Shown piece by piece: positions 22,531 through 34,502 of a stretch of DNA of 64,000 nt (position 1 is its first letter; every line of letters begins with the position of its first letter). The DNA is from Antilocapra americana. Taxonomy: Eukaryota; Chordata; Mammalia; Artiodactyla; Antilocapridae. Both the position numbers and the translations under genes were made by a program. The notes under the pieces are model-generated. The model saw only the letters and a program-made list of their open reading frames with translations. It did no database searches and had not been told where the DNA came from. The stretch lies in assembly GCA_007570785.1 (NCBI GenBank), contig ML662449.1, positions 8,220,661-8,284,660 of the forward strand, written 5' to 3'.

Positions 22531-23620
22531 ATTCATTTTTGATTGCTAGTTCTGATGGTAAAAAGAGGAGTTTAATAAAATGTCTGAGTTTTGTCCAGTT
22601 TTATAAAAAGAGTCTGCATACTTTATATGCTATTCCAAAAAAGCTTTGTTTATGAAATGTTACATATCCAGCACAAATTAAAACTTGGACACATTTTGAA
22701 ACATCACTCTTTTCAGTGTTAATGGAGAGATGGTAGTAAAGTTGTCATCAAGGAGTTTCATGTGCATTTCCAGACACTTGGGCAGAAAAAAGAATGAAGA
22801 CTTTAACCCATGGTAAGACCTTGGAGCCTGGGCATATCGTAAGTATATCTGCATTCAGTCTGTAAGCACAGCTGGATTTCTACAAAAGCTTATTTCAGGT
22901 TTGAAAGATAATATTGCTCAAGCAGAGGAGTCTAACAAGATCACCTTCAAATATTCCAGAATGTCTGGTGGAGAGTGGGAGTAAGTGTATCAGAAAAGGG
23001 CCTACACATTTTAGAGTTACATAGATTTTGCCCCATCTTTGCCAAAGGATGTTTGAATCTGGGGGATGGGGCAATTCTGAAAGCAAACTGTGGTCCTTGA
23101 ACTTGCCCTTTTAAATGATCCCAATAACAAGGTGATTATGGCCACATATTGAGAGGAATTTGACCTCTGCACAGCTTCCAGAGCAAGTGTAAGAGCAATT
23201 TTTTACTTAGAAAAACAAACAAACTGAAACGTCTCCATGTCTGCCACCTCTGTTCTGTCCTAGCTTCATTCCTCTGCCCACAGTTTGCCTTGGAAGCTCA
23301 TCAGAGTGGCATCTCACAAGTTGCCTCCTGCCAAGGGACAGCATTTCTGACTTTTGCAGTTTTAAGGATGGAACCTTTCCTGTCTAGGTGTGTGATTTCT
23401 AGAAACAGGCTGATCACTCAGTTGATAGTGCACAGGAAGTCATTTGGGCTTTTCACCAAAACCATCACTTTGGTCTTTGAATAACATTTCAAAATTTCTT
23501 CTCAAAATAAACATGGGCTTTAAGATCAGTGGGCATAACAGGCAACTGGACAAGCCTGGATCCATCACGTGTGCTGAGTTAACAACCCAGGTACCCAGGG
23601 GTGCTCAGTAGGTCTGGAAT
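22531..23620. other. Unique stretch, no gene seen
   Basis: AT-moderate, no repeat family or convincing frame. Confidence 0.5.
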
Positions 23621-23621
23621 C

Positions 23622-23782
23622 ATGAGGGTCTGGGTAATAATCTCTGTGTTACTATGATGTCTGAATCCCAGACTTCTCATCTACAAGGACCAGATGATAA
23701 TATCTACCGTGGGCAATTCTTATGAGGATTAGGTTTCATGGATGTAAAGTGCCAGGACATAATAGCAGGCATTGTTAAATAG
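23622..23782 (+). mobile_element. MIR fragment
   Basis: 'cttctcatctacaaggacc', 'cttatgaggattaggtttc', 'gtaaagtgccaggacataat' follow MIR order. Confidence 0.65.
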
Positions 23783-24002
23783 TGACTTCCCAGGTGATGC
23801 TAGTGGTAAAGAACCTACTTGCCATTACAGGAGACATAAGAGATGCAGGTTCAATCCCTGGTGGGGAAAATCCCCTGAAGGAGGGCATGGCAACCCACTC
23901 TAGTATTCTTGCCTGGAGAATCCCATGGACAGAGGAGCCTGGCAGGCTGTAGTCCACAGGGCCGCAAAGAATTGGACACTACTGCAGTGACTTAACATGC
24001 AG
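23783..24002 (+). mobile_element. Bov-tA SINE
   Basis: Sense copy, 'gacttcccaggtgatgctag' to 'ctactgcagtgacttaacatg', diverged by several substitutions and a small insertion in the tRNA part. Confidence 0.92.
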
Positions 24003-24044
24003 CATGCCCACAATGATAATAAGGCTAACTTTCCTTAAAACAAT

Positions 24045-24710
24045 GTCCGACGATGTGGAAGGCTGAATAACCATCAGCCTACAGATGTCCACTTCCTAAA
24101 CCCCAGAAACTGCAAATGTGTGAAAGGACTTGGCAGGTGTGATTAAGTCAAGGCTCTTGAGATGGGAACACGATCCTGGACTAGCCAGGCCCAGTGTCAT
24201 CACCAGGGGTCTTCTAAGAAGGACACGGGGAGATTATGTGAATACGGAGGGACAGGTTGGAGTGAGATGAGAAAGGTGCCACAAGCCAAGGAATCGAGGC
24301 AACCTCTAGAAGCTGGAAAAGGTAAGGAGACAGTCGGTCCTCCCTCAGAACCTTCAGAGGAAACTAGCTCTGCTGAAAGTGAAGAAAGTGCAAGTCACTC
24401 AGTTGTGTCCAACTGTTTGTGACCCCATGAACTGTGGCCCACCAGGCTCCTCTGTCCATGGGATTCTCTGGGTGAGAGTACTGGAGTGGGTTGCCATGCC
24501 CTTCTCCAAGGGATCTTTCTGACCCAGGGACTGAATCTGGGTCTCCTACACTGCAGGCAGATTCTTTACAGTCTGAGCCATCGGGGAAGCCCTGCTAACA
24601 CCTTGAATTTAGCCCAGTGAGACCGGTTTTGGAATTCTGGTCTCCAGTATTATTCAGAATAAATCCAGGTTAAGTTACTGAGTTTGTGGTTAGAGCAAGT
24701 AAAAACTCAT
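24045..24710 (+). mobile_element. MLT1-type (MaLR) LTR split by a Bov-tA
   Basis: Pieces 24045-24377 and 24595-24710. Blocks: 'ggctgaataaccatcagcc', 'gcaggtgtgattaagtcaag', 'cctctagaagctggaaaagg', then after the SINE 'caccttgaatttagcccagt' and 'gttactgagtttgtggt'. No internal retroviral-type genes remain; this looks like a solo LTR. Confidence 0.7.
24378..24594 (-). mobile_element. Bov-tA SINE
   Basis: Antisense copy, 'gcaagtcactcagttgtgtc' to 'gagccatcggggaagccc', inserted in the MLT1 LTR. Confidence 0.93.
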
Positions 24711-24884
24711 ACAAAGATTCTAAAACTGATTTTCTTGGGTGGTTCATAAGCTAGCTTGGGCCAGGGAGGCAATTTCCAACAAAACAACCTTTCCCTTTTT
24801 TTTCAGAACAAGACTATAACACATCCATGACCTACCTCTTTCAGTATGGAGAGTGGGAGGAATAGAGGCCTTAAAGCAGACCAC

Positions 24885-25440
24885 GGAGCAGTGATTCTCA
24901 AACTTTTCTGTGGTTTTGAATTATCAGGGTTCTTGTTCAAATGAACCTTGTATGCCCCCTACCAGACCAGTGGACCTCCTTGCCCACTCCCTCTGGACCT
25001 CAGGCCTCTGCCCTCCTCCTGAGGGACCCCCGGCACTCCTGTCCGCTGGCGGCTCCTGAACCCAAGGAGCCTGCAGGTGTACCTCCTGCAAGGAGAGCTG
25101 CTGCTCCTGCTGCCCTGGAGGCTGGGGGTGTGTGCCCGGGGCTGCCTCTGCAGAGGGGCCTTGGACAAGCCCAGCTGCTCTGCCTGATGTCAGGGAGAGC
25201 CTGCCCCAGGTGTCAGTAGAGCAGCCGCGACAAACCTGCAGTTTATTGTTTTTCATACAACCTGATCGTGTGCTACATTCCTTCTTCTATGGAATATGTG
25301 AATTGTAAGAAAAGTTGTTGAAGTAAAAATAAATGAAATGAACATTCCAATTCAGATTTGGGGTGAGGCCTGAGACACTGCATTGCTAACCCATCCCAGA
25401 TGATGCAACGTTGCAGGTCCCCAAATCAGCCTTGGAGTAG
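24885..25440 (+). mobile_element. MER5A copy interrupted by a metallothionein retrocopy
   Basis: Left part 24885-24946 ('gtgattctcaaacttttctg'), right part 25344-25440 ('gacactgcattgctaaccca', 'ccagatgatgcaacgttgca', 'tcagccttggagtagcc') form one MER5A when the insert is removed. The word aaatgaac occurs at both junctions. Confidence 0.7.
24947..25335 (+). pseudogene. Metallothionein (MT1/MT2-type) processed pseudogene
   Basis: Metallothioneins are about 61-residue cytosolic proteins that bind zinc and copper through some 20 cysteines. Here codons 25072-25116 read CRCTSCKESCCSCCP, the family's most characteristic segment, and the 3'UTR keeps 'gcgacaaacctgcagt', 'tacaacctgatcgtg' and 'gtgctacattcctt', which I recall from mammalian MT mRNAs. 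The expected start codon is AGG (25022-25024). The coding remnant to the TGA at 25185-25187 is 166 bp instead of about 186, so net deletions shift the frame and most later cysteines are lost. The poly(A) signal is mutated to aagaaa (25307-25312). The tail is a decayed A-rich run, 25325-25340. There are no introns, and 8-bp repeats aaatgaac (24939-24946, 25336-25343) fit target-site duplication. Which MT paralogue is the parent cannot be told here. It cannot encode a working protein. Confidence 0.85.
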
Positions 25441-25464
25441 CCAGGCTCTAGAGGAACACGCATT

Positions 25465-26375
25465 TTTAAAAACTGAAGTATTGTTGATTTACAGTAGTGT
25501 GTTGGATTCAAGTATATGGTAAAGTGATTCAATTATCTATATATTTTCAGATTATTTTTCATGATAGCTTATTACAAGATGCTAAATATATAGTTCCCTG
25601 TGCTATATGGTATTTCCTTGTTGCTTATCGATATTATTACATAGTAGCTTATAACTGTTAATCCCATACTCCTAATTTACCCCCTGTTCTCTCTTTCCCC
25701 TTTGGTAACCACAAATTTGTTTCCTATGTCTGTGAGTCTGTTTCTGTTTTATATATAGATTCATTTGTATTATTTTTTAGATACCACATATATTTGTCTT
25801 TCTCTGTGTGACTTACTTCACTAAGTATAATGTTCTGTAGGTCCATCCATGTTGCTATAAGTGGCAATATGTCACTCTTTTTAATGTGTGTGGGTGCATA
25901 TATATATATATGGCTTCCCAGGTGGCTCAGTGGTAAAGCATCCACCTGCCAATCCATGAACCACAGAAAGGCACCCTATTCCAGTATTCTTGCCTGGGAA
26001 ATCCCATAGACAGAGGAGCCTGGCAGACTACTCCACGGGGGTCACAAAAAGTCAGACATGACTGAGTGACTGAGCCTACACACACATGTATACACACACA
26101 CACGTATGTATATATATTTATGTATATCTTCTTAAGCCAATTGTCTGTGGATGGATGCTTGGCTATCTCCAGGCTATTGTAAATAGTACTACTATGAACT
26201 AAGGAGCATGTATCTTCTCAAATTAGAGTTTTTGTATTTCTCAGATATACACCCAAGAGTAGAACTGCTGGATCATGTGGTAATTTTCTTTTTAGTTTTT
26301 AAAGAACCTCCATACTGTTTTTCATAGTGGCTGCACCAATTTACATTTCCATCAACAGTGAACAAGGGCAAAGGG
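25465..26375 (-). mobile_element. L1 3' half, interrupted by a Bov-tA
   Basis: Antisense L1: 'tgaagtattgttgatttaca', 'cctttggtaaccacaaattt', then after the SINE 'aattgtctgtggatggatgc' and 'gtggctgcaccaatttacat'. Confidence 0.88.
25912..26075 (+). mobile_element. Bov-tA SINE with internal deletion
   Basis: 'tggcttcccaggtggctcag' runs directly to 'ccattccagtattcttgcc'-type sequence. About 50 bp of the usual middle is missing. Preceded by a (TA)n run at about 25896-25910. Confidence 0.92.
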
Positions 26376-26379
26376 AATA

Positions 26380-27380
26380 CATTGGATTGGCACCTTCCCA
26401 ACTCTGTCCAGTCCTCTATAAAACTTTGACAGGTGTCCGAGGCATGCCCAGGGCAGGTCGTGCATCACTCATTTCCACTCCTACCAAGTATATTCTATGT
26501 ATAAACTCAGTTGGCTCTGTTCCCAAGTGAGTGTGTCCCAAGGCAATACAAGCTGTACTTACTATTCTAATTATAGGATTAAGTTGATTACCTAAACCAA
26601 TGAAATATGAGTGTGAAGAAAAAAGCAGAACTCTTTTTCTGAAACTTAAGTTAATGGCTTTGGAAAGAGACAGTGAATGTATGTCACTATCAAATATGTC
26701 AAGTCACAGATGGGTAAATGCAAGGGAGAATCATAAATATCTCTACACTGATTTAAAAGTGCCTTTAAAGTTTCACTCTCATTTTAAAGAAACCAAAACT
26801 TTTCTGCCAGTGCATTATAGATAAGATTTAGGCAAACAAAACTCTGGGAATATGCATCTACTTTTTAAGTGAAAATTTAAAAAATCAAGGGATTGTTGCC
26901 ACTCTCAGTGGTGGGGATGGTGTACTTACTTATACTTCAGACCTTTGACTTTTCTTACACAACACTGCAGTCATTGTTACCTACCCACTCCTGTCAAGCC
27001 TCAGCCCCACAAGCCTGTCAGAAGCTGCGATTAATTTCTGTCTTTTGCAGCAGGAGAATCCGAAGGTTAAAAAGAGAGGCATATATTGACTCAGTTCTAG
27101 AGTCAGAAAAAGCCTCTCCATCCTGGCTGACCCGCGACAACCCAGGGTCGATCTTCTAAACAACAGAATGTCACATTCTGACATTTACAGAGAGAAAAAG
27201 AATCACATGCATTGCTCAGTGAAGATCAAAGAGTAAATTGAAATGGCCACGGCAAAACCACATCAGATTGAAAGAAGCATAGGTTGGAAAATTATTCCAT
27301 AAAGTAGAATACAAAAGCCTATCCAAAATGGCTCTAAAGATCCCATGGCGGTTTCTCACCAGTGTAAGTGCTACTTCAAG
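26380..27380. other. Unique AT-rich stretch
   Basis: No repeat family recognised. Frames at 26600-26824 and 26893-27159 look like chance. Confidence 0.5.
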
Positions 27381-27384
27381 ATTA

Positions 27385-27525
27385 CCTCATGTGATACCCT
27401 CTATGGGGAAAGAATCTGAAAAAGAATGGCTATGTGTATATGCATAATTGATTCACTTTGCTGTACACATGAAACTAACACAGCATTGTAAACCAGCTAT
27501 ACTCAGTAAAATTAATAAATAAGTC
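27385..27525 (+). mobile_element. L1 3' end fragment
   Basis: 'ggggaaagaatctgaaaaag', 'gattcactttgctgtacaca', 'cattgtaaaccagctatact' are the terminal L1 3'UTR words. Confidence 0.82.
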
Positions 27526-27526
27526 A

Positions 27527-28640
27527 ATGTATGCTAAAAGAGATTGCGTCATGTGGTTGAGGGTTTGGATAAAACTGTACACACATTTTTAATCCTCTTG
27601 TGCTAGACAGTTGAAACTTCAGTTTCAGTTACTTCTGGGAGGGGAGGATGTTGTCCCAAGCTCCAGGAAATGGTAGAAGCCACACAAGACAAGCTCAGGA
27701 GCCCTACTGGGTTTCTCTACTGCCACAATGACTCACTCAGTAGTCCTGTATCTCTTGAAGGATCCACATTTTGGGAGAAGCCACAGCATGAAAAAGTTAA
27801 GCATAATTTCCACATACGAAAGTGCCTCACAAGAGTTACATGGATGTCCCAGAAGAGACAACTCTGAACAGCTCTCCTCTTTCTCTATGCACTTCCTCTT
27901 TCTCCTTTTGAAATGGGTTACCAGGGAAAATGGGTGTCAAGTCTCTCAATAAGAGCAAACAGACAAACTAGGACTTCTGATTCAAGTTGGCAAAGCTAAC
28001 CATATTCCTTTTCTTGTTCTGCTCTCCCCTAGTCTCATCTAAATGACAATACAGAAGGACCAGGAAGAATGGAGAGCATAGGAGAGGATCAGGAGACTGA
28101 GGATTTTCATGACTCTCTGGAAGTGAGTCAATATTTAGAATTATACAGAGGGATAGACACTGGCAGAAGGGATGTCAGCTCAGAACATGTCCAAGAGAAG
28201 CCTGCAGCAGAACAGGGGTACTGGACTAAGGGATGAAAATGATTGAACAAATGTTTATGAAATAAACTGTGGAATAGGTCCATTCTCCTGTCTTCTCTCC
28301 TCCCCCATACGTACAACAAAAAGTCCATGGGAGGATAATTTCATGATGGTTAGTTTCAGAGGCCCATATCATTAGGACATCAGATTCTTTCCACCTCTCA
28401 ACTCCGCGCTGTTCACTCTGTCACTTCACCCCACCACCAACAGATGCCACAGGAGTTCCATCCTCTCTCCCAGACAGTACCTGGTAGAAGGACCAAGGAT
28501 AGCTCCCTTTCTTTCATGCCTCCCTTTTAAGAGAAAGCACTCTTTTCTCAGAAGCCCCTCAAACAAGCCCCTGCCACATCTCAGTAGCCAGAACAGGGTC
28601 ACATGTCTACCATAAGCCAATCATGGGATTGTGATTCTGT
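27527..28640. other. Unique stretch, no gene seen
   Basis: No repeat family or convincing frame. Confidence 0.5.
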
Positions 28641-28644
28641 GGCT

Positions 28645-28845
28645 GATTTAGAGCAGTACCTCTCAAACTTGAGTGTGCATCAGAATCGCCTGGAGTATGT
28701 GTAAAAACACCCATTGCTAGATCCCATCTCAGATGCTCTGGTTCAGTAAGTGTCAGGATGGGGCTAAAAACTTGCTTTTCTGAAGAGTTCCCAGGTGATG
28801 CTGATAGTGGTGGTTACTGGGTTTGAGGAAGCAACCAACAGTGAA
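28645..28845 (+). mobile_element. MER5A element
   Basis: 'acctctcaaacttgagtgtg', 'catcagaatcgcctggagta', 'gttcccaggtgatgctgata' are the MER5A consensus in order, nearly full length. Confidence 0.88.
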
Positions 28846-29320
28846 ATGGCCCATCCTCTTTCAGCATTTTAAGTAGTTCTAACGTGACTTCTTGCCCACA
28901 TGTTTTGAGTTAAGCCTTCTAACGCTCACAGTCCACCCTCATGCTTAGAGCTTAGTCATCTCTCTCATTCAGGGAAGTTATGATTGTAACCAACAGATGA
29001 ACTAAAAGCAGAAATGATAAAAAGTGGCTGCCCCTGGGGAGCAGGTGGGAGAAGAGGGGTTGAAAGGAAGTAATGAGATGTTTTATTATGATTATGTGCC
29101 CATCTGAACTGATTGGAATTTTCTTTTCATCTGTATTATTGCTTTATTAAGAATGTTTTTGTAATGTGTACTTTTCTTACTAAAGAACATTTTCCCTCTC
29201 TTCCTTTTTCTAATCACCCATTTCTATGTGTCAATATCAAGGTTCTGAATGGAGCTTAATGTAGGCGGGAGTAGCCATTGAGTAACTGAGTTAAAGTTAT
29301 CATCATGAGCTTGAAAAAAT
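28846..29320. other. Unique stretch, no gene seen
   Basis: Nothing recognised. Confidence 0.5.
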
Positions 29321-29324
29321 ATCT

Positions 29325-29658
29325 TTTGTAATTTTTATTTTATTTTATTCATTTATTTGACTGCGCTGGGTCTTTGTTGCTGTGTACAGGCTTTCTCTAG
29401 TCATGGTGAGTGTGGGCTACTCTTTACTGCAGTGCGCAGGCTTCTCATTTAGGTAGCTTCTCTTGTTGTGGAGCACTGGTTTTAGGCACATGGACTTCAG
29501 TAGTTGTGGTTCAAGGGCTCTAGAGCACAGGCTCAGTAGTTGTGGTGCACTAGCTTAGCTGTTCCAAGGCTTGTGGGATCTACCTGGACCAGAGATTGAA
29601 TCCATGTCCCATGCACTGGCAGGGAGATTCTCAACCACTGGACCATGAGGGCTGTCCC
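29325..29658 (-). mobile_element. CHR-type SINE, long form
   Basis: Antisense copy with its full tail: 'gactgcgctgggtctttgtt', 'cagtgcgcaggcttctcatt', 'gtagttgtggttcaagggct', 'ccatgagggctgtccc'. Confidence 0.9.
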
Positions 29659-31290
29659 GACGTTGACAAAATATTAACCTCTGGTTTGCACCAAAGTTCG
29701 TCTGAGGAAGAAGACTCTTCCCCTTTGGAAAAATAATTTGAAAAGAACCTGAGGAAAAATATTGCCTCCACTGCTACTCAGCATCAAGTTTCATCAAGGC
29801 CAAAATGAAGGCTCCAGAGAAAAGGGCTGAAATGACCTACAAATGAAAGGAGAAGTCATTGGACCTCCTCAGGAAATCCACTGGAAAGCAGAGAGGAGGA
29901 GACAAAGTTGGGTGCCATTGAGAAGGAGGAATTGCCTTTTGAACTGTGAACTCTCACTTGGATCTCCTTCATCATTTCACCAGGTCCTTCTTTCTGTTAA
30001 GAGTCTTACACATGCTTGTTTGAGTGAGTTTTTGTGGTGGAAACTAAAGCAGCTCTGTTTCACATTTGGCATGGGATGACTCAGACAACCCAGGAGGAAG
30101 CAGAAAGCCAAAGAGGCAGAGGAGACTCAGAGAGCAATGTAAGACTGGTCCACTCTCAGGAAATGTAGCAGAAATCCTGTTTTACTTTCCACAGGCCCAA
30201 TTATTAGAAGGTCAAAGGTAATTTAACCTTCATCTCGAAGGGAAGGTCAGCCCCTAGTTGACATCCCAGTTCATTATGTAAGAACTAGAAAAAACATTTG
30301 TTGGGGAACAAATGTTTCACCCAGTTGACTGAGAGCTTTGACCTTGAGAAAACTTACCTGCTGCAGGGACATCTTCCAGAAAGAAAGAGTGGTCTGGGGT
30401 ATCAAGAGTCACCTGGAATGGGAGCTAATGACCAAAAACTGATCATGTCCTTCAGACGGAACAACTCTGAGCAATCGTAGGCTGATGTTCACCTATGCAA
30501 AAATCAGAACGCTAAGTCTGACTTATCACAGGGGCTAAGAAAAGTCCTATAACTGTTTTTAGCCTGATTTACTCTAGAATCATTATCCGATTCACCATCT
30601 AAAGAATAGGCTCTCCTATTTCAATAATACTTCTGTTCCATTGGTTCTGGTCATCATTCTCCACTAATACCCAGGAAATAATCTGAAGTTCTGCCACTAG
30701 AACAAAATTATTGTCATTATTCCATTTACTCAAGAATTTAATGGATTCTATTCAACAATACGTCTTAATTCAAGTTTCTATTTTTTCAAAGTATTTCCAT
30801 TTCTTTTTACAATTTCAAGGCTAGATTGAATTAATATTTTTTCCTCCCTTTCTATGGATAATTCTCTTCTTCCTTTATAAATTTTCTATTTAACTCACTT
30901 GTAGACCCTCATGCTATCTGTCCTGAGTAATTAGCTGTTCTTTTTATGGATTAATGGAAGGGCTTGCCACCAGATTTTTCACTAAGCTATCTCTCAAAAA
31001 AGAATAAATAACACTATTACCTTAAGGAAAATCATTCTTTAACTGGTCAGGAAAAAAAATCCAAAGAGGAATGCATTAGCCATTTTTTGTCTTGTAATCC
31101 AGTTTGATTCTGCTCTCTTTGTCTCTACTCAGAGAGGATCATAGGTGGCATGAATGTCCACATTTGGACACAGTGTTATATTTGTCTTCCCAACACACAA
31201 GGACAAGGACCACATGACTGGCTCAGGAAGCCACAGTGATAATGAAATATCAGGCATGTTCACTTGCCAAATTATGGAATATTAAGACCT
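29659..31290. other. Unique AT-rich stretch, no gene seen
   Basis: 1.6 kb without a recognised repeat; T-rich near 30770-30900. The 78- and 60-codon frames at 29843 and 30298 show no family. Confidence 0.45.
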
Positions 31291-31304
31291 TTATATAATG
31301 TGTT

Positions 31305-32250
31305 CCAAACATGCAGACTGGTTCCAAATTGGGAAAGGAGTATGTCAAGGCTATATATTGTCACCCTGCTTATTTAACTTATATGCAGAGAACATCATGC
31401 AGAATGCTGGGCTGGATGAAGCACAAGCTGGACTCAAGATTGCTGGGAGAACGATCAATAACTTCAGATATGCAGATGACACCACCCTTACGGCAGAAAG
31501 CGAAGAGGAACTAAAGAGCCTCATTGATGAAAATGAAAGAGGAGAGTCCAAAAGCTGGCTTCAAACTCAACATTCAAATAATGAAAATCATGGCACCAGG
31601 TCCCATCACTTCGTGGGAAATAGGTGGGGACATAATGGAAACAGCAACAGACTTTATTTTGGGGGGCTCCAGAATCACTCCAGATGGTGACTGCAGCCAT
31701 GAAATTAAAAGATACTTGCTCCTTGGAAGGAAAGCTATGACAGATCTAGACAGCATATTAAAAAGCAGAGACATTACTTTGCTGACAAATGTCCATCTAG
31801 TCAAGGCTATCACTTTTCCAGTAGTCATGTATTGGATGTGAGAGCTGGACCATAAAGAAAGCTAAATGCCAAATAATTGATGCTTTTGAACTGTAGTGTT
31901 TGAGAAAACTCTTGAGAGTCCCTTGGACTGCAAGGAGATCAAACCAGTCAATCCTAAAGAAAATCAACCCTGAGTACTCCTTGGAAGGACTGATGTTGAA
32001 GCTGAAGCTTCAATACTTTGGCCATCTGATGCGAAGAACTGACTCATTGTAAAAGACCCTGATGCTGGGAAAGATTGAAGGCAGGAGAAGGGGATGACAG
32101 AGGATGAGGTGGTTGGATGGCATCACTGACTCAATGGACATGAGTTTGAGCAAGCTCTGGGAATTGGTGATGAACAGGGAAGCCTGGCATGCTGCAATCC
32201 ATGGAGTCACAAAGAGCTGGACACGACTGAGCGACTGAACTGAACTGAAA
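31305..32250 (+). mobile_element. BovB LINE, 3' half
   Basis: Sense copy truncated within the RT domain. Frame 31298-31690 contains FRYADDTTLTAESEEELKSL (YADD codons at 31469-31480). A shift moves the reading to 31524-31841 (DFILGGSRITPDGDCSHEIK). The end is the canonical 'gcgactgaactgaactgaaa'. Confidence 0.95.
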
Positions 32251-32261
32251 TTATAACCCAT

Positions 32262-32362
32262 TGGCTACCCACTCCAGTATTCTTGCCTGGAGAATTCCAT
32301 GGACAGAGGAGCCTGATGGGCTGCAGGCCATGGGATCACAAAGAGCTGAGCGACTAACATTC
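32262..32362 (+). mobile_element. Bov-tA 3' half
   Basis: Starts in mid-element ('tacccactccagtattcttg') and ends 'gagctgagcgactaac'. Lies 12 bp after the BovB tail, in the same orientation. Confidence 0.9.
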
Positions 32363-32501
32363 ATTCTAAGAAAAGAGGTTCTTCATCCATAGCCACAGGG
32401 AATATTTGGCAAGAGGAAAGCCCTTGTTTCTCAGCTCCCTCTGCTGGCCTATCAGAAAACCACTTATCCCCTTATTATCAGGGGTCCTGTGCTTTGCATA
32501 T

Positions 32502-32706
32502 GTGTGCTCAGTTGCTCAGTCATGTCTGACTCTTCGAAGCTTCATGGATTGTAGCCCACCAGGCTCCTCTGTCCAAAGAATTTTCCAGGCAAGAATACTG
32601 GCATGGGTTGCCATTCCCTGCTCCAGGCGATCTTCTCAACCCAGGATTGAATGTGTCTCTTGTGTCTCCTGTATTGTATTCTTTACCACTAGCGCCACCA
32701 GAGGGC
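32502..32706 (-). mobile_element. Bov-tA SINE
   Basis: Antisense copy, 'tgctcagttgctcagtcatg' to 'ccactagcgccaccagaggg'. Confidence 0.93.
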
Positions 32707-33069
32707 CATTTTCTTGCCACACGTGAGCTGATAGGGAAGTTAGATCCACATCAATGGGGAAAATCTTCTCAAGAAGCCCGGTGTAATCAAAAGATGAAAA
32801 TAGAAGAGGGGCCTTCCCAATGATAAATCCAACTAAAATGGAGATTTTCCAGCCCACCCTACAAAGAAGTAAGCCTGAGATGGGCTCAGAGATGTTTATT
32901 CTGAAAAAGAATCCAAGATGATTCTATTGGACCTCCTGGTTAGGAAACACAGGTTCTAGAAGTCCTGTTTTATGTTTTACATTTATTCTGGCTGCTACAA
33001 GTCAAATTTATATCTGTTTTACAGATTAAGTAGAGGTGGGGAAAGGCTAAGTATTAACCTGACCAAATA
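32707..33069. other. Unique stretch, no gene seen
   Basis: Nothing recognised. Confidence 0.5.
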
Positions 33070-33080
33070 TGCTTGGTTTT

Positions 33081-33364
33081 GTTTTTTTTTAACGGTAAGA
33101 TTATAATATTTATTTATTTATTTTCTTTACATTATTATGTTGGTTTTGCCATACATTGACAGGAATCCACCATGGGTATACATGTGTTCTCCTTCCAGAA
33201 CCCCCCTCCCACCTCCCTTCTGTTTCCATCCCTCTAGGTCATCCTTGTGCACCAGTCCTGAGCACCCTGTATCATGCATCAAACCTGGGCTGGCGATTCA
33301 TTTCACATATGATAATTTACATGTTTCAATGCCATTCTCCCATATCATCCTACCCTTGCCCTCT
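33081..33364 (-). mobile_element. Young L1_BT 3' end with target duplication
   Basis: Antisense 3'UTR after a T run: 'atgttggttttgccatacat', 'ccatgggtatacatgtgttc', 'catcctacccttgccctct'. Flanked by an 11-bp duplication tgcttggtttt at 33070-33080 and 33365-33375. Confidence 0.93.
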
Positions 33365-33376
33365 TGCTTGGTTTTT

Positions 33377-33980
33377 AAAATGGTACCTACAGCCTTGCTT
33401 CCTTAGGCTAAAAGCCCTGATTATGTGACCTTCTCTTTACAGTTCCTATCCTCCTGAAAAATTCTCAGTATCTAATCATAGCAGTTTTGGAAGGCATTCA
33501 GCACTGCATACACCCAAACTTCTCAAGTCTTGCTGATTTCTCATCTTTGGTTTTCTCATTTCCTTTCCGTAAGGGTTTTTGCTAGTATCAGTGCATTCCT
33601 TCTGAAGCTGGTGAGGAGTCACCAATGACAAAAAGATCATACCTCCCAACCTGCTCAAGCTGTTCATTGTTCATGATGTCCAGGAAAGTGAGGCATGGTG
33701 CTGAATGACACACACAGCATCCTGAGCCCACAGTCCTGAGGCTTATACATCAACCCTATCCCTGGCAAGAGAAGAGATCTTGGCATGTCAGCTCAGCAAC
33801 TGAGAGGCTGCTTTTTACTGGTCAGGGCTTCATTTATGCTCAAATCTATCAATATTTTACCTCAGAGCTGCTAGGAGAAAAACAGTTTCAAGGTTTCAGG
33901 TATACCCCTGACCTTAGCTAGACCCCTTGCAAATGTATGGTCGTGGTTATTTCCTACAAAGGGAAATAACTCAAAATTTG
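33377..33980. other. Unique stretch, no gene seen
   Basis: Nothing recognised. Confidence 0.5.
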
Positions 33981-34211
33981 TCAAAATATACACAAAACAA
34001 GAGAAAAAAAAGTATGTCCGAAAATATACACATAGAATATAAAAAGGAACCAGCCAGAACTGAAGAATAACATACGTGAAATGAAAAACACATCAGAAGG
34101 AACTAACAGCAGAGTAGATGATACAAAAGAAAGTATAAGTGATCCAGAAGATAGAATAAAGGAAATTAACCAATAAAAACAGAAAAAAAGAAAAGCAAAT
34201 CAAAAAAATTA

Positions 34212-34276
34212 AAACAGATAAAAACCATCACAGTATTGCAATTATACTCCAATTTAAAATAAATAAATTTTAAAAA
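34212..34276 (+). mobile_element. Very short L1 3' tail
   Basis: About 65 bp: 'aaaaaccatcacagtattgc' then 'tactccaatttaaaataaat', the terminal L1 3'UTR, inserted in L1 ORF1. Confidence 0.75.
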
Positions 34277-34502
34277 TGACAACAGTTTAAGGAAGCTCTA
34301 GGATGACATCAAGTATACTCACATTTGTATTACAGGAGTCCCAGAAGGAGAAGAAAGAGAGAAGTGGTTCAAAAGTGTATCTGAAGAAATTGCTGTAAAC
34401 CTCCTGAACCTGAAGAAGGAAACATATCCAAATACAGGAAGCACAGGGAGTCCCAAACAAGTGAACCCAAACAGACTTACACCAAGACATAATATAATTA
34501 AA

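Noticed and set aside
24045..24710. Endogenous retrovirus with genes
   Set aside because: Only LTR-type sequence of the non-coding MaLR/MLT1 group is present; no gag, pol or env remnants are seen here or at 48.7 and 54.5 kb.
24941..25219. 92-codon plus-strand ORF as a new proline/alanine-rich protein
   Set aside because: It is a wrong-phase frame through the metallothionein pseudogene.
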